Position numbers and translations under genes: made by a program. DNA of 64,000 bases from Rhodococcus_F sp040656415 (GTDB lineage: Bacteria > Actinomycetota > Actinomycetes > Mycobacteriales > Mycobacteriaceae): the NCBI RefSeq assembly GCF_040656415.1, contig NZ_JBFAMC010000001.1, positions 744,001-808,000 of the forward strand, written 5' to 3'. Shown here piece by piece: positions 1 to 7,463 of this stretch (the stretch's first letter is position 1; each line of letters starts with the position of its first letter). The notes under the pieces are model-generated. The model was not told where the DNA came from, made no database searches, and saw only the letters and a list, made by a program, of their open reading frames with translations.

Positions 1-1
1 G

Positions 2-463
2 GGCAGTGGATACGGCTGGATTCAACAGTCGATGTCGCGCATCGACCTCGAGGCGATCCCGCTGTGGGTGGTGCTGGTGCTGCCCTTCGCGAAAATTCTG
101 GCGACCTCGCTGTCCATTGGTTCGGGTGGCTCCGGGGGCATCTTCGGGCCGGGGTTGGTGATCGGCGCATTCACTGGTGCCGCGGTGTGGCGAGTGCTGG
201 AACCGTGGGCCCCAGGCATCCCTGACAGTCCGGCGCCATTCGTCATCGTCGGAATGATGGCCTGTTTCGGCAGCATAGCTCGCGCACCACTGGCCGTGAT
301 GTTGATGGTGGCTGAGATGACCGGAAGCATCGGCGTGCTGGTGCCGGGGATGATTGCGGTGGGAATCGCCTACCTCATCGTGCGCCGGTCAGGAAAGACC
401 ATCTACCGGTCTCAGGTCGAGAATCGTGAAGAAGCCCGGCGGAGGCAGGGCGGGGCGGGATGA
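2..463 (+). CDS. ClC-family chloride channel/transporter, C-terminal part (5' truncated by window)
   Basis: The open frame already runs at base 2, so the gene begins before the window; 153 residues are visible. The stretch GSGGSGGIFGPGLVIGA matches the third conserved ClC signature (GGxFxPxLxxGA), which helps form the anion selectivity filter. Hydrophobic helices follow, and a short basic, charged tail (about 30 residues) ends the protein. No CBS domains follow, so this is a short bacterial-type ClC. The family moves chloride across the inner membrane as a channel or Cl-/H+ exchanger. The stop at 461-463 overlaps an ATG at 460 that is in frame with the following mrr gene. Confidence 0.88.
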   Translation, partial: GSGYGWIQQSMSRIDLEAIPLWVVLVLPFAKILATSLSIGSGGSGGIFGPGLVIGAFTGAAVWRVLEPWAPGIPDSPAPFVIVGMMACFGSIARAPLAVMLMVAEMTGSIGVLVPGMIAVGIAYLIVRRSGKTIYRSQVENREEARRRQGGAG

Positions 464-516
464 ACGGATCGGGGTGGTGTGCAGCCCGCCCGGTCGATTC
501 CGGCATGCTTGGGGTC

Positions 517-1404
517 ATGACCGTTCACGTTCCTCAGTACGTTGACCTCTTGTGGCCGGCGCTTCAGGCTGCCATAGCTCTCGGTGGCTCGGCGTCGAAC
601 GAGGAACTCGACAGTGCGGTTGTTGAGCGCGAAGGTCTTTCGTCCGAAGTGCAGGGGGTGCTGCACGGTGACGGTCCCAGCACGGAGATCGAGTACCGGC
701 TGGCGTGGGCGCGCACGTACCTCAAGGGGATGGGCCTGCTGACCAACAGTCGGCGCGGGGTGTGGAGCGTGACGGAGAAGGGGCGTGAGGTAACAGAGAG
801 CGACATCCGCCCCTTGCACACCGAGTTCTCCGCGGAGAACCGTAAGAGAAATGCAGCCCGCAAGTCGGAGAAGGCTGCGTCGCGCAGAGGCGACGAACCT
901 GATGCAAACATCGCGGAGGCGGACAACGACGCAGGCTGGAAGGACCTCCTGCTCGACACCATCTTGAAGATGTCGCCTGCAGCGTTCGAGCGGTTGACAC
1001 AAAGGTTGCTGCGTGAAGCCGGCTTCTCGAGCGCGTCGATTACCGCTCGCAGGGGGGATGGGGACATCGAGGGTCTCGGGGTGTACCAGCTGGCACTGCT
1101 GAGTTTCCCGGTGTTCTTTCAGTGCAAGCGCGACAGCGGCAGTGTCGGCTCCGGTGCGGTGCGTGACTTCCGTGGGGCGATGGCGGGTCGTGGAGAGAAG
1201 GGCTTGCTCATCACCACGGGTACGTTCACCGGCGACGCGCGAGCGGAGTCCAAGAGGGACGGGGCGCCGCCGATCGATCTCATCGACGGCGACCGTTTGT
1301 GCGACTTGTTGAAGGAGCATTCGCTGGGGATTCAGACCACGACTCGGCTCGTCGAGGACATTGAGGTCAGGTTCGAGTACTTCACTTCTCTCGAACCGAA
1401 ATGA
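517..1404 (+). CDS. mrr: Mrr-type restriction endonuclease (type IV, modification-dependent)
   Basis: The 295-residue product has the two-part Mrr layout. An N-terminal winged-helix domain (about 1-110) is followed by a charged linker (about 110-150) rich in Lys, Arg, Asp and Glu, then a PD-(D/E)xK nuclease domain (about 155-270). The catalytic signature is visible as GDGDIEG followed by QCKR, after the helix FERLTQRLLREAGF. Mrr proteins cut DNA carrying foreign methylation. No methyltransferase or partner subunit lies nearby, which fits a stand-alone type IV enzyme. An in-frame ATG at 460 overlaps the previous stop and has a purine-rich upstream; ATG 517 is preferred because family members begin near the MTVHVPQY segment. 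The start is uncertain. Confidence 0.85.
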   Translation: MTVHVPQYVDLLWPALQAAIALGGSASNEELDSAVVEREGLSSEVQGVLHGDGPSTEIEYRLAWARTYLKGMGLLTNSRRGVWSVTEKGREVTESDIRPLHTEFSAENRKRNAARKSEKAASRRGDEPDANIAEADNDAGWKDLLLDTILKMSPAAFERLTQRLLREAGFSSASITARRGDGDIEGLGVYQLALLSFPVFFQCKRDSGSVGSGAVRDFRGAMAGRGEKGLLITTGTFTGDARAESKRDGAPPIDLIDGDRLCDLLKEHSLGIQTTTRLVEDIEVRFEYFTSLEPK

Positions 1405-1528
1405 TCTACGACAGACCTAGAAACCCTGGTCAGGGTGTGCTTTTGCGTTGCGGTATGGGCACGAACCGATCACACAGGCGCTGAGCAAGGGGCAACCGCG
1501 CCCAAAAATGTGTAAACAGGAAGTTAAT

Positions 1529-1545
1529 CGTGCATATCACGCACG
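1529..1545. promoter_or_regulatory. Inverted repeat upstream of the esterase gene (possible operator)
   Basis: CGTGC and GCACG form a 5-bp inverted repeat with a 7-bp spacer, about 25 bp before the esterase start. It lies in the 165-bp gap after mrr, where no other feature is clear. It could bind a dimeric regulator or be chance; no adjacent regulator gene is seen. Confidence 0.25.
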
Positions 1546-1569
1546 TGAAAGACGGCGAGAGAAGTGGTC

Positions 1570-2778
1570 ATGTCCACCACGACGCCCTGGCCGATAACGG
1601 GCCGCACAGTGCGGCCACCTGCGAAAATGCTGGTGGACCGCCGGTTCGGGATGCTCGTGGACCAGTTCTTCAGGCTCTTCCGCGATCCGCGTCAGGGTGG
1701 TGGCGCATTGGCCGTATATCTGCGCGGAGAACCCGTTGTGGACGTATGGGCGGGCTGGGCGAGCCGCAAGACCCGATGGCAGGAAGACACCGTCACCCTC
1801 ACGTTCTCCACGGGTAAGGGCGTTGCGTCCACGGTCCTGCATCGCCTCGCATGCCGAGGCATCATCGACTACGACGTGCCGGTGGCGCAGTACTGGCCGT
1901 TGTTCGCTGTCGGGGGCAAGGAGACGATCACGGTCCGTGAACTGCTGACACATCGCGCCGGGCTCCACCGAGTTCGCGGACTCGTCCCCGGTCCGCTGAG
2001 TCTGATGGACCATACTCTGGTCAGTGCTGCCCTGGCGGCTGCCGAGCCGGATCCGCGCAGGCTGAAGGCGCCCGGATATCACGCGGTGACGTTCGGCCCG
2101 CTCATCGCCGAACTGTCATCTCGAGCCTCGGGCATTCCTTTCACCGAACTCGTGCGCACGGAGATTGCCGAACCACTCGGGGTGAAGGAATTCTGGTACG
2201 AGGTGCCTCATGGCGAGCGCGGCCGGATTGCCAAGACGTTCCCGAGAATCAACCCGTTCGGCGTTCCGTGGGGTGCCACGTCGTTCGCTATGTCGAAAGT
2301 GCCCGGATTGCGCGACGTGGCAGACGCCGGCATGCCCGCCGGATTCGACCTACTCGTCCGCAATCCCGCGATCCACGACTGTGTGATGCCGGGATGGAAC
2401 GGTGTCTTCAGTGCCCGCGCACTGGCGAGGATGTACGGGGCGCTGGCGAACGCAGGCACCGTCGACGGTGTCGAGTTTCTCCGGCCGGAGGTTGTGGCGC
2501 AGTTGAGTGAGGTGCAGACGACGACGCGCGACTATGTATTGGGTATCCCGATGAATTGGCGGCTCGGATACCACGCGGGGATGGTCGCCCGGCGAAAGCA
2601 ACCACGGAATACGTTTGGGCACTATGGTTTAGGTGGTTCTGGTGCGTTCGCGGACCCGGACACGGGGTTGTCGGTTGCGTTCATCACCAATCGTCTCGGC
2701 AACATGGTGACACCTCTTGCGGACCTCCGTCTGCCCCGGCTCGGTTCGACCGCGCTGGCAATTGCTGAGAGGTTGTAA
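1570..2778 (+). CDS. Serine beta-lactamase-fold esterase/hydrolase
   Basis: A 402-residue protein of the class C beta-lactamase/EstB-like family (Pfam beta-lactamase), typically a carboxylesterase rather than an antibiotic-degrading enzyme. The SxxK nucleophile motif is STGK at about residue 83. The segment RELLTHRAGLHR follows, as usual for the family. The Tyr motif appears as YHA around residue 170, and GHYGLGGSG near residue 350 matches the third active-site box. No signal peptide is visible, suggesting a cytoplasmic enzyme. ATG 1570 is chosen over GTG 1564 because a GAGAGAAG stretch is better spaced from it. It resembles the mycobacterial Lip/esterase class; the substrate is unknown. Confidence 0.82.
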   Translation: MSTTTPWPITGRTVRPPAKMLVDRRFGMLVDQFFRLFRDPRQGGGALAVYLRGEPVVDVWAGWASRKTRWQEDTVTLTFSTGKGVASTVLHRLACRGIIDYDVPVAQYWPLFAVGGKETITVRELLTHRAGLHRVRGLVPGPLSLMDHTLVSAALAAAEPDPRRLKAPGYHAVTFGPLIAELSSRASGIPFTELVRTEIAEPLGVKEFWYEVPHGERGRIAKTFPRINPFGVPWGATSFAMSKVPGLRDVADAGMPAGFDLLVRNPAIHDCVMPGWNGVFSARALARMYGALANAGTVDGVEFLRPEVVAQLSEVQTTTRDYVLGIPMNWRLGYHAGMVARRKQPRNTFGHYGLGGSGAFADPDTGLSVAFITNRLGNMVTPLADLRLPRLGSTALAIAERL

Positions 2779-2877
2779 CCGAACATATCCGGCAGATTCG
2801 ATTCGATTTCGAATACGACGTTTTCGATCACCGCGTGCCGCAGGTCTCGAGGTCGTAGTACCGGTAGCATCTACTCC

Positions 2878-3300
2878 GTGACCGACGTGACCGCCAACAC
2901 GACCCGCCCCAATCGGTTGCGTGTCCTCGTCTACAGCGACGATGCGAATACACGTCAGAAGGTGATCCTGGCACTGGGCAAGCGGCCGCATCCGGACCTG
3001 CCGGAGCTGGAGTTCGACGAGGTGGCGACGGCGGCGATCGTGATCGCCCACATGGACGCCGGCGGCATCGATCTGGCCGTGCTGGACGGAGAAGCGGTAC
3101 CGGCCGGTGGGATGGGGATCGCCAAGCAGTTGAAGGACGAGATCGACCCGTGTCCCCCGATCCTGGTCCTGACTGGCCGCCCGGACGACGCCTGGTTGGC
3201 CTCTTGGTCGCGCGCCGAGGCGGCGGTGCCTCATCCGATTGATCCGCTTCAACTGTCAGAAGCGGCCATCGTACTCTTGCGTACCCAGCTGCCCGCCTGA
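2878..3300 (+). CDS. Atypical response-regulator receiver-domain protein (Rv3143-like)
   Basis: A 140-residue stand-alone receiver domain with no output domain. The acidic pair SDD (about residues 20-22) and the central acceptor region LAVLD (about 65-69) are present. The conserved lysine expected near the C-terminal end (usual K-P) is replaced by His in VPHPIDP, so phosphorylation-driven switching may be altered. Rv3143, just upstream of the M. tuberculosis nuo operon, is the expected orthologue, and this gene also directly precedes nuoA, 242 bp away on the same strand. The start is a GTG. The link to complex I is inferred from position only; no kinase is nearby. Confidence 0.82.
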   Translation: MTDVTANTTRPNRLRVLVYSDDANTRQKVILALGKRPHPDLPELEFDEVATAAIVIAHMDAGGIDLAVLDGEAVPAGGMGIAKQLKDEIDPCPPILVLTGRPDDAWLASWSRAEAAVPHPIDPLQLSEAAIVLLRTQLPA

Positions 3301-3343
3301 GTCTTTCGAGTTGTTCCCACCGCGTGCACGGGTTGGCCGACAG

Positions 3344-3358
3344 CCTGTGCCGCACAGG
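3344..3358 (+). terminator. Short hairpin after the receiver gene (possible terminator)
   Basis: CCTGTG, a 3-base loop and CACAGG form a perfect 6-bp stem 43 bp after the receiver-domain stop. GTTT follows, which is only a weak T-run, so intrinsic termination is possible but not convincing. Confidence 0.35.
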
Positions 3359-3435
3359 GTTTCCGTGCTCCCAGATCTGCCATAACTCGCTGGTTCAAAC
3401 CGACCGGGCTTGACGACAACCCTTGTACGCTGTGC

Positions 3436-3476
3436 GATAACTCACAAGAGTGAGACTTCGAGTGATAACTCACAAG
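3436..3476 (+). promoter_or_regulatory. Direct repeat in the nuo operon upstream region
   Basis: The 13-mer GATAACTCACAAG occurs at 3436-3448 and again at 3464-3476, exactly 28 bp apart. That is close to three helical turns, so both copies would face the same side of the DNA. A partial copy (CATAACTCGC) lies at 3381-3390. A candidate -35 (TTGACG, 3410-3415) lies just upstream. The site is 67 bp before nuoA and is a plausible regulator-binding region for the operon; the regulator is unknown. Confidence 0.45.
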
Positions 3477-3542
3477 GGCGTAGCTTCGGAAAAGACAGGC
3501 CGAAACGAGCGGCAGCTCGTGAAGAGGGGAGTTGGAGTTGGC

Positions 3543-3902
3543 ATGAATGTGTATGCGCCGATTCTCGTGCTCGGAGCGATCGCGGTCGCGTTCGCAGTCT
3601 TCTCCGTGATCGTCTCGAGGATCGTCGGCCCGAAGCGCCTGAATCGTGCCAAGCTCGAAGCCTACGAATGCGGCATCGAGCCCGCGCCACAGGCCGTGGG
3701 TTCCGCTCGCTTCCCGGTGAAGTACTACATGACGGCCATGCTGTTCATCATCTTCGACATCGAGATCGTGTTTCTCTACCCGTGGGCCGTGCACTTCGAT
3801 GCGCTCGGGTTCTTCGGTCTGGTCGCCATGGCCCTGTTCATCTTCAACGTCTCCGTCGCCTATGCGTACGAATGGCGACGCGGCGGTCTCAGTTGGGACT
3901 GA
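3543..3902 (+). CDS. nuoA: NADH-quinone oxidoreductase subunit A
   Basis: A 119-residue membrane subunit of complex I with three predicted transmembrane helices. The family signature is visible: YECGIEP at about residue 41, then FPVKYYMTAMLFIIFDIE, with the acidic residues in the membrane helix typical of NuoA/ND3. The first gene of the 14-gene nuo operon. An open frame extends upstream, but ATG 3543 gives the standard NuoA length and N-terminus (MNVYAPIL). It is preceded by a GAAGAGGGGAG-type purine stretch. Certain by family and context. Confidence 0.95.
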   Translation: MNVYAPILVLGAIAVAFAVFSVIVSRIVGPKRLNRAKLEAYECGIEPAPQAVGSARFPVKYYMTAMLFIIFDIEIVFLYPWAVHFDALGFFGLVAMALFIFNVSVAYAYEWRRGGLSWD

Positions 3903-3951
3903 TCGATTTCGAACTTGATCCAAAAGGCAAGCTGGAAGGGAAAAGTCGGAT

Positions 3952-4506
3952 ATGGGCATCGAGGAGAGGCTGCCGAGCGGCTTCTTGTTGACTACGGTCG
4001 AAGGGCTCGCGGGCTACGTCCGCAAGGGCTCGTTATGGCCCGCGAGTTTCGGCCTCGCGTGCTGCGCGATCGAGATGATGGCTACTGCCGGTGGACGCTT
4101 CGACATCGCTCGCTTCGGCATGGAGGCGTTCCGTGCGTCGCCGAGACAGGCCGACCTCATGATCGTTGCGGGCCGGGTCAGCCAGAAGATGGCCCCGGTG
4201 GTGCGGCAGATCTACGACCAGATGGTCGAGCCGAAGTGGGTACTTGCGATGGGCGTGTGCGCGTCGTCCGGCGGCATGTTCAACAACTACGCGATCGTGC
4301 AGGGCGTCGACCACGTCGTCCCCGTTGACATCTACCTGCCGGGCTGTCCGCCACGCCCCGAGATGTTGCTGAACGCGATTCTCACCTTGCACGAGAAGAT
4401 CCAGCAGATGCCTTTGGGTGTCAACCGCGAGGAGGCGGCGCGTGCAGCGGAGCAGGCCGCGCTGGCGGCCACCCCCACGATCGACATGAAGGGTCTGCTC
4501 CGTTGA
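3952..4506 (+). CDS. nuoB: NADH-quinone oxidoreductase subunit B
   Basis: A 184-residue peripheral subunit carrying the terminal [4Fe-4S] cluster N2, which passes electrons to quinone. The cluster cysteines are visible: the adjacent pair in LACCAIEMM (about residues 37-38), GVCASSGG (about 102) and GCPPRPE (about 132). The length agrees with actinobacterial NuoB, and a C-terminal Ala-rich tail follows the core. It lies 49 bp after nuoA. Its stop overlaps the nuoC start. Confidence 0.96.
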   Translation: MGIEERLPSGFLLTTVEGLAGYVRKGSLWPASFGLACCAIEMMATAGGRFDIARFGMEAFRASPRQADLMIVAGRVSQKMAPVVRQIYDQMVEPKWVLAMGVCASSGGMFNNYAIVQGVDHVVPVDIYLPGCPPRPEMLLNAILTLHEKIQQMPLGVNREEAARAAEQAALAATPTIDMKGLLR

Positions 4507-5234
4507 GCGGCACAGGGGCCGGTGAGACGCCCCAGCAACCCGCCGTGCCGACCGATAGCGGAGCGAGCCCTCTTCCCGAGCAGATCGATGTGCGCCGTGG
4601 GCTGTTCGGCGTGCAGGGCACCGGCGATACGTCCGGGTACGGTGGCCTCGTTCGCCCGGTCCTGCTGCCGGGAAGTACGCCCCGTCCCTACGGTGGATAT
4701 TTCGACGACGTTGCCGACGGCCTTCATGCAGCCTTGGCCGAGGCCGATGTGGTCTTCGAGGACGCGATCGAGAGGGTCGTCGTGTTCCGCGGCCAGATCA
4801 CCTTCGAGGTGCGCCGAGAGCATCTGACGCGAGTCGCACGCAACCTTCGAGACGAACCCGATCTACGTTTCGAGATGTGCTTGGGCGTCAGCGGGGTGCA
4901 CTACCCGCAGGACGCCGGCCGTGAACTACATGCGGTCTATCCACTCATGTCCATTACACACAATCGTCGGATCCTGCTCGAGGTCGCGGTGCCCGATGCC
5001 GATCCGCACATTCCTTCACTGACCGAGATCTATCCGACCAATGATTGGCACGAGCGGGAGACGTACGACTTCTTCGGCATCGTCTTCGACGGACACCCCT
5101 CGCTGACTCGTATCCAGATGCCTGACGACTGGTCCGGTCATCCGCAGCGCAAGGACTATCCGCTCGGCGGAATCCCCGTCGAGTACAAGGGCGCGGAGAT
5201 TCCGCCACCCGACGAACGCCGGGGGTACAAGTGA
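4503..5234 (+). CDS. nuoC: NADH-quinone oxidoreductase subunit C
   Basis: A 243-residue 30-kDa-type peripheral arm subunit of complex I. The conserved block TNDWHERETYDFFGI is present near residue 180, and HPQRKDYPLGG lies near the C-terminus. The start is probably the TTG at 4503, which overlaps the nuoB stop; a GTG at 4545 is an alternative. Actinobacterial NuoC proteins share the DVRRG and TGDTSGYG N-terminal stretch seen here. NuoC and NuoD are separate genes, unlike the fused E. coli NuoCD. Confidence 0.95.
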   Translation: MSGTGAGETPQQPAVPTDSGASPLPEQIDVRRGLFGVQGTGDTSGYGGLVRPVLLPGSTPRPYGGYFDDVADGLHAALAEADVVFEDAIERVVVFRGQITFEVRREHLTRVARNLRDEPDLRFEMCLGVSGVHYPQDAGRELHAVYPLMSITHNRRILLEVAVPDADPHIPSLTEIYPTNDWHERETYDFFGIVFDGHPSLTRIQMPDDWSGHPQRKDYPLGGIPVEYKGAEIPPPDERRGYK

Positions 5235-6550
5235 TGAGCGATGAGACCGTCTACACCGTCGCCGGACAGGACTGGGACGAGGTCGTCGATGCGGTGAAGG
5301 CTGTTTCGAGCGAACCGGGCTCGGAGTCCCGCGAGGAACGCATAGTCGTCAACATGGGTCCGCAGCATCCGTCCACGCACGGTGTCCTCCGGCTGATCCT
5401 GGAGATCGAGGGCGAGACGGTGACCGAGGCCCGGTGCGGCATCGGCTATCTGCACACCGGAATCGAGAAGAATCTCGAGTACCGAAACTGGACGCAGGGA
5501 GTCACATTCGTAACCCGCATGGACTATTTGTCTCCGTTCTTCAACGAGGTCGCCTATTGTCTCGGCGTCGAGAAACTGCTCGACATCACCGAGCAGGTTC
5601 CGGAGCGGGCCAGTGTCATCCGGGTCATGCTCATGGAACTCAATCGCATCTCCTCGCATCTGGTGGCGCTCGCTACGGGAGGCATGGAACTCGGCGCGGT
5701 GAGCGCGATGCTGTTCGGCTTCCGTGAGCGTGAACTTGTCCTCGACGTATTCGAGATGATCACCGGGCTCCGAATGAACCATGCGTACATCCGGCCCGGA
5801 GGACTGTCCCAGGATCTACCGCCCGGCGCGGTGGAGAAGGTCCGAGAGTTGCTGACGCTGATGCCCGAGCGTCTGCGCGACATGGAGAACCTTCTCAACG
5901 ACAATCGAATCTGGAAGGGGCGCACACAGGGCATCGGCTACCTCGATCTGACGGGATGCATGGCTCTCGGCGTCACCGGTCCGATGCTGCGCGCCACAGG
6001 CCTGCCGCACGACCTGCGCAAGTCGCAACCGTACTGCGGATACGAGAACTACGAGTTCGAGGTCAGTACCGCCACCGGGTGCGACGCCTACGACCGCTAC
6101 CTGATCCGGGTCGACGAGATGAAGGAGTCACTCAAGATCGTCGAGCAGTGCCTCGATCGGTTGCGGCCCGGCCCGGTGATGGCTGAGGACAAGAAGATCG
6201 CTTGGCCTGCGGACCTGACTCTCGGCGCCGATGGTCTGGGTAACTCACCCCGTCACGTCGCAAAGATCATGGGCTCGTCGATGGAATCGTTGATCCACCA
6301 TTTCAAGCTGGTGACCGAGGGCTTCCGGGTTCCCCCAGGGCAGGTGTACGTCGCGGTCGAATCCCCCCGAGGTGAACTCGGTGTCCACATGGTCAGCGAT
6401 GGCGGCACGCGCCCGTATCGGGTGCATTTCCGTGATCCCTCGTTCACCAATCTGCAGTCGGTGGCTGCCACATGTGAGGGCGGGATGATCGCCGACGTCA
6501 TTGCCGCAGTCGCAAGTATCGATCCCGTCATGGGTGGTGTCGACCGATGA
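5234..6550 (+). CDS. nuoD: NADH-quinone oxidoreductase subunit D
   Basis: A 438-residue 49-kDa-type subunit which, with NuoB, forms the quinone-binding pocket at the junction of the peripheral and membrane arms. The signature NMGPQHPSTHGVLR is present near residue 38 and GIGYLHTG near 72. The C-terminal end DPVMGGVDR is typical. ATG 5234 shares a base with the nuoC stop; an adjacent GTG at 5231 would add one residue. The length matches mycobacterial NuoD. Confidence 0.96.
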   Translation: MSDETVYTVAGQDWDEVVDAVKAVSSEPGSESREERIVVNMGPQHPSTHGVLRLILEIEGETVTEARCGIGYLHTGIEKNLEYRNWTQGVTFVTRMDYLSPFFNEVAYCLGVEKLLDITEQVPERASVIRVMLMELNRISSHLVALATGGMELGAVSAMLFGFRERELVLDVFEMITGLRMNHAYIRPGGLSQDLPPGAVEKVRELLTLMPERLRDMENLLNDNRIWKGRTQGIGYLDLTGCMALGVTGPMLRATGLPHDLRKSQPYCGYENYEFEVSTATGCDAYDRYLIRVDEMKESLKIVEQCLDRLRPGPVMAEDKKIAWPADLTLGADGLGNSPRHVAKIMGSSMESLIHHFKLVTEGFRVPPGQVYVAVESPRGELGVHMVSDGGTRPYRVHFRDPSFTNLQSVAATCEGGMIADVIAAVASIDPVMGGVDR

Positions 6551-6607
6551 ATCCAGGTCTTTTCGATGGAGCAGTTCGGATGGTCGGCCGGAGAGGGAGC
6601 GCAGCGG

Positions 6608-7462
6608 ATGAGTGACGAGAATGCGGCGCACCGCCGGGCCGCGGTACCCGCGAGTGCAGCAGACCGAAGCCCCGTGTTCGTCGAGTTGGGTCGCAGGCCA
6701 GAGGAGGACGGGCAACTGGTCCGGCCGGGTGCACGCGAGGAGTATCCGCCAGATGTGCAGGTGAGGCTCGAATCGGACGCGGCATCGATTGTCGGTCGCT
6801 ACCCGGATTCGCGTTCTGCTCTGCTGCCGTTGCTGCATCTGGTGCAGGCCGAGGACGGCTACATCACCCCGGCCGGGGTCGAGTTCTGCGCCACTACGCT
6901 CGGACTGACAGGTGCCGAGGTAGCCGGCGTGGCCACCTTCTATTCGATGTATCGCCGCGAGCCCACCGGCGACTACCACGTGGGCGTCTGCACCAATACG
7001 TTGTGCGCGATCATGGGCGGCGACGCAATCCTCGCAGCTCTGACCGAACACCTCGATCTCGCCCCCGGCGGTACAACCCCGGACGGCAAGATCACCCTCG
7101 AGCACATCGAGTGCAACGCCGCGTGCGACTACGCCCCGGTCGTGATGGTCAATTGGGAGTTCTTCGACAACCAGACACCGGAGTCGGCACGGGCGCTCGT
7201 CGACGACCTGCGTTCCGGTGCGGCGGTCACGCCGAGCCGGGGAGAGACGCTCTGCACGTTCCGTGAGACCGCTCGCATTCTCGCGGGGTTTCCCGACGAA
7301 CGCCCCGGCGCGGTGGAGGGCGGCAGCGCGGGCGCACCCACCCTGGCCGGCCTTCGCGTCGCACGGGAGTTGGGTATGACGGCCCCGGACCCTTCGGACG
7401 TAGCAGTCGCTACGGAGTCGGAAGCGCCACCGGCCAACGACGACGGACGGAAGGGGGATTGA
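6608..7462 (+). CDS. nuoE: NADH-quinone oxidoreductase subunit E
   Basis: A 284-residue 24-kDa-type subunit carrying the [2Fe-2S] cluster N1a in the NADH dehydrogenase module. The ligands are visible as CTNTLC and, about 35 residues later, CNAAC. GVATFYSMYRREP precedes them. ATG 6608 is chosen because GAGAGGGAG lies 8 bases upstream; an upstream in-frame ATG at 6566 would add 14 residues. The protein has an N-terminal extension of about 55 residues and a long low-complexity C-terminal tail (about 60 residues) relative to a minimal NuoE. Such tails are common in actinobacteria. Confidence 0.95.
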   Translation: MSDENAAHRRAAVPASAADRSPVFVELGRRPEEDGQLVRPGAREEYPPDVQVRLESDAASIVGRYPDSRSALLPLLHLVQAEDGYITPAGVEFCATTLGLTGAEVAGVATFYSMYRREPTGDYHVGVCTNTLCAIMGGDAILAALTEHLDLAPGGTTPDGKITLEHIECNAACDYAPVVMVNWEFFDNQTPESARALVDDLRSGAAVTPSRGETLCTFRETARILAGFPDERPGAVEGGSAGAPTLAGLRVARELGMTAPDPSDVAVATESEAPPANDDGRKGD

Positions 7463-7463
7463 C

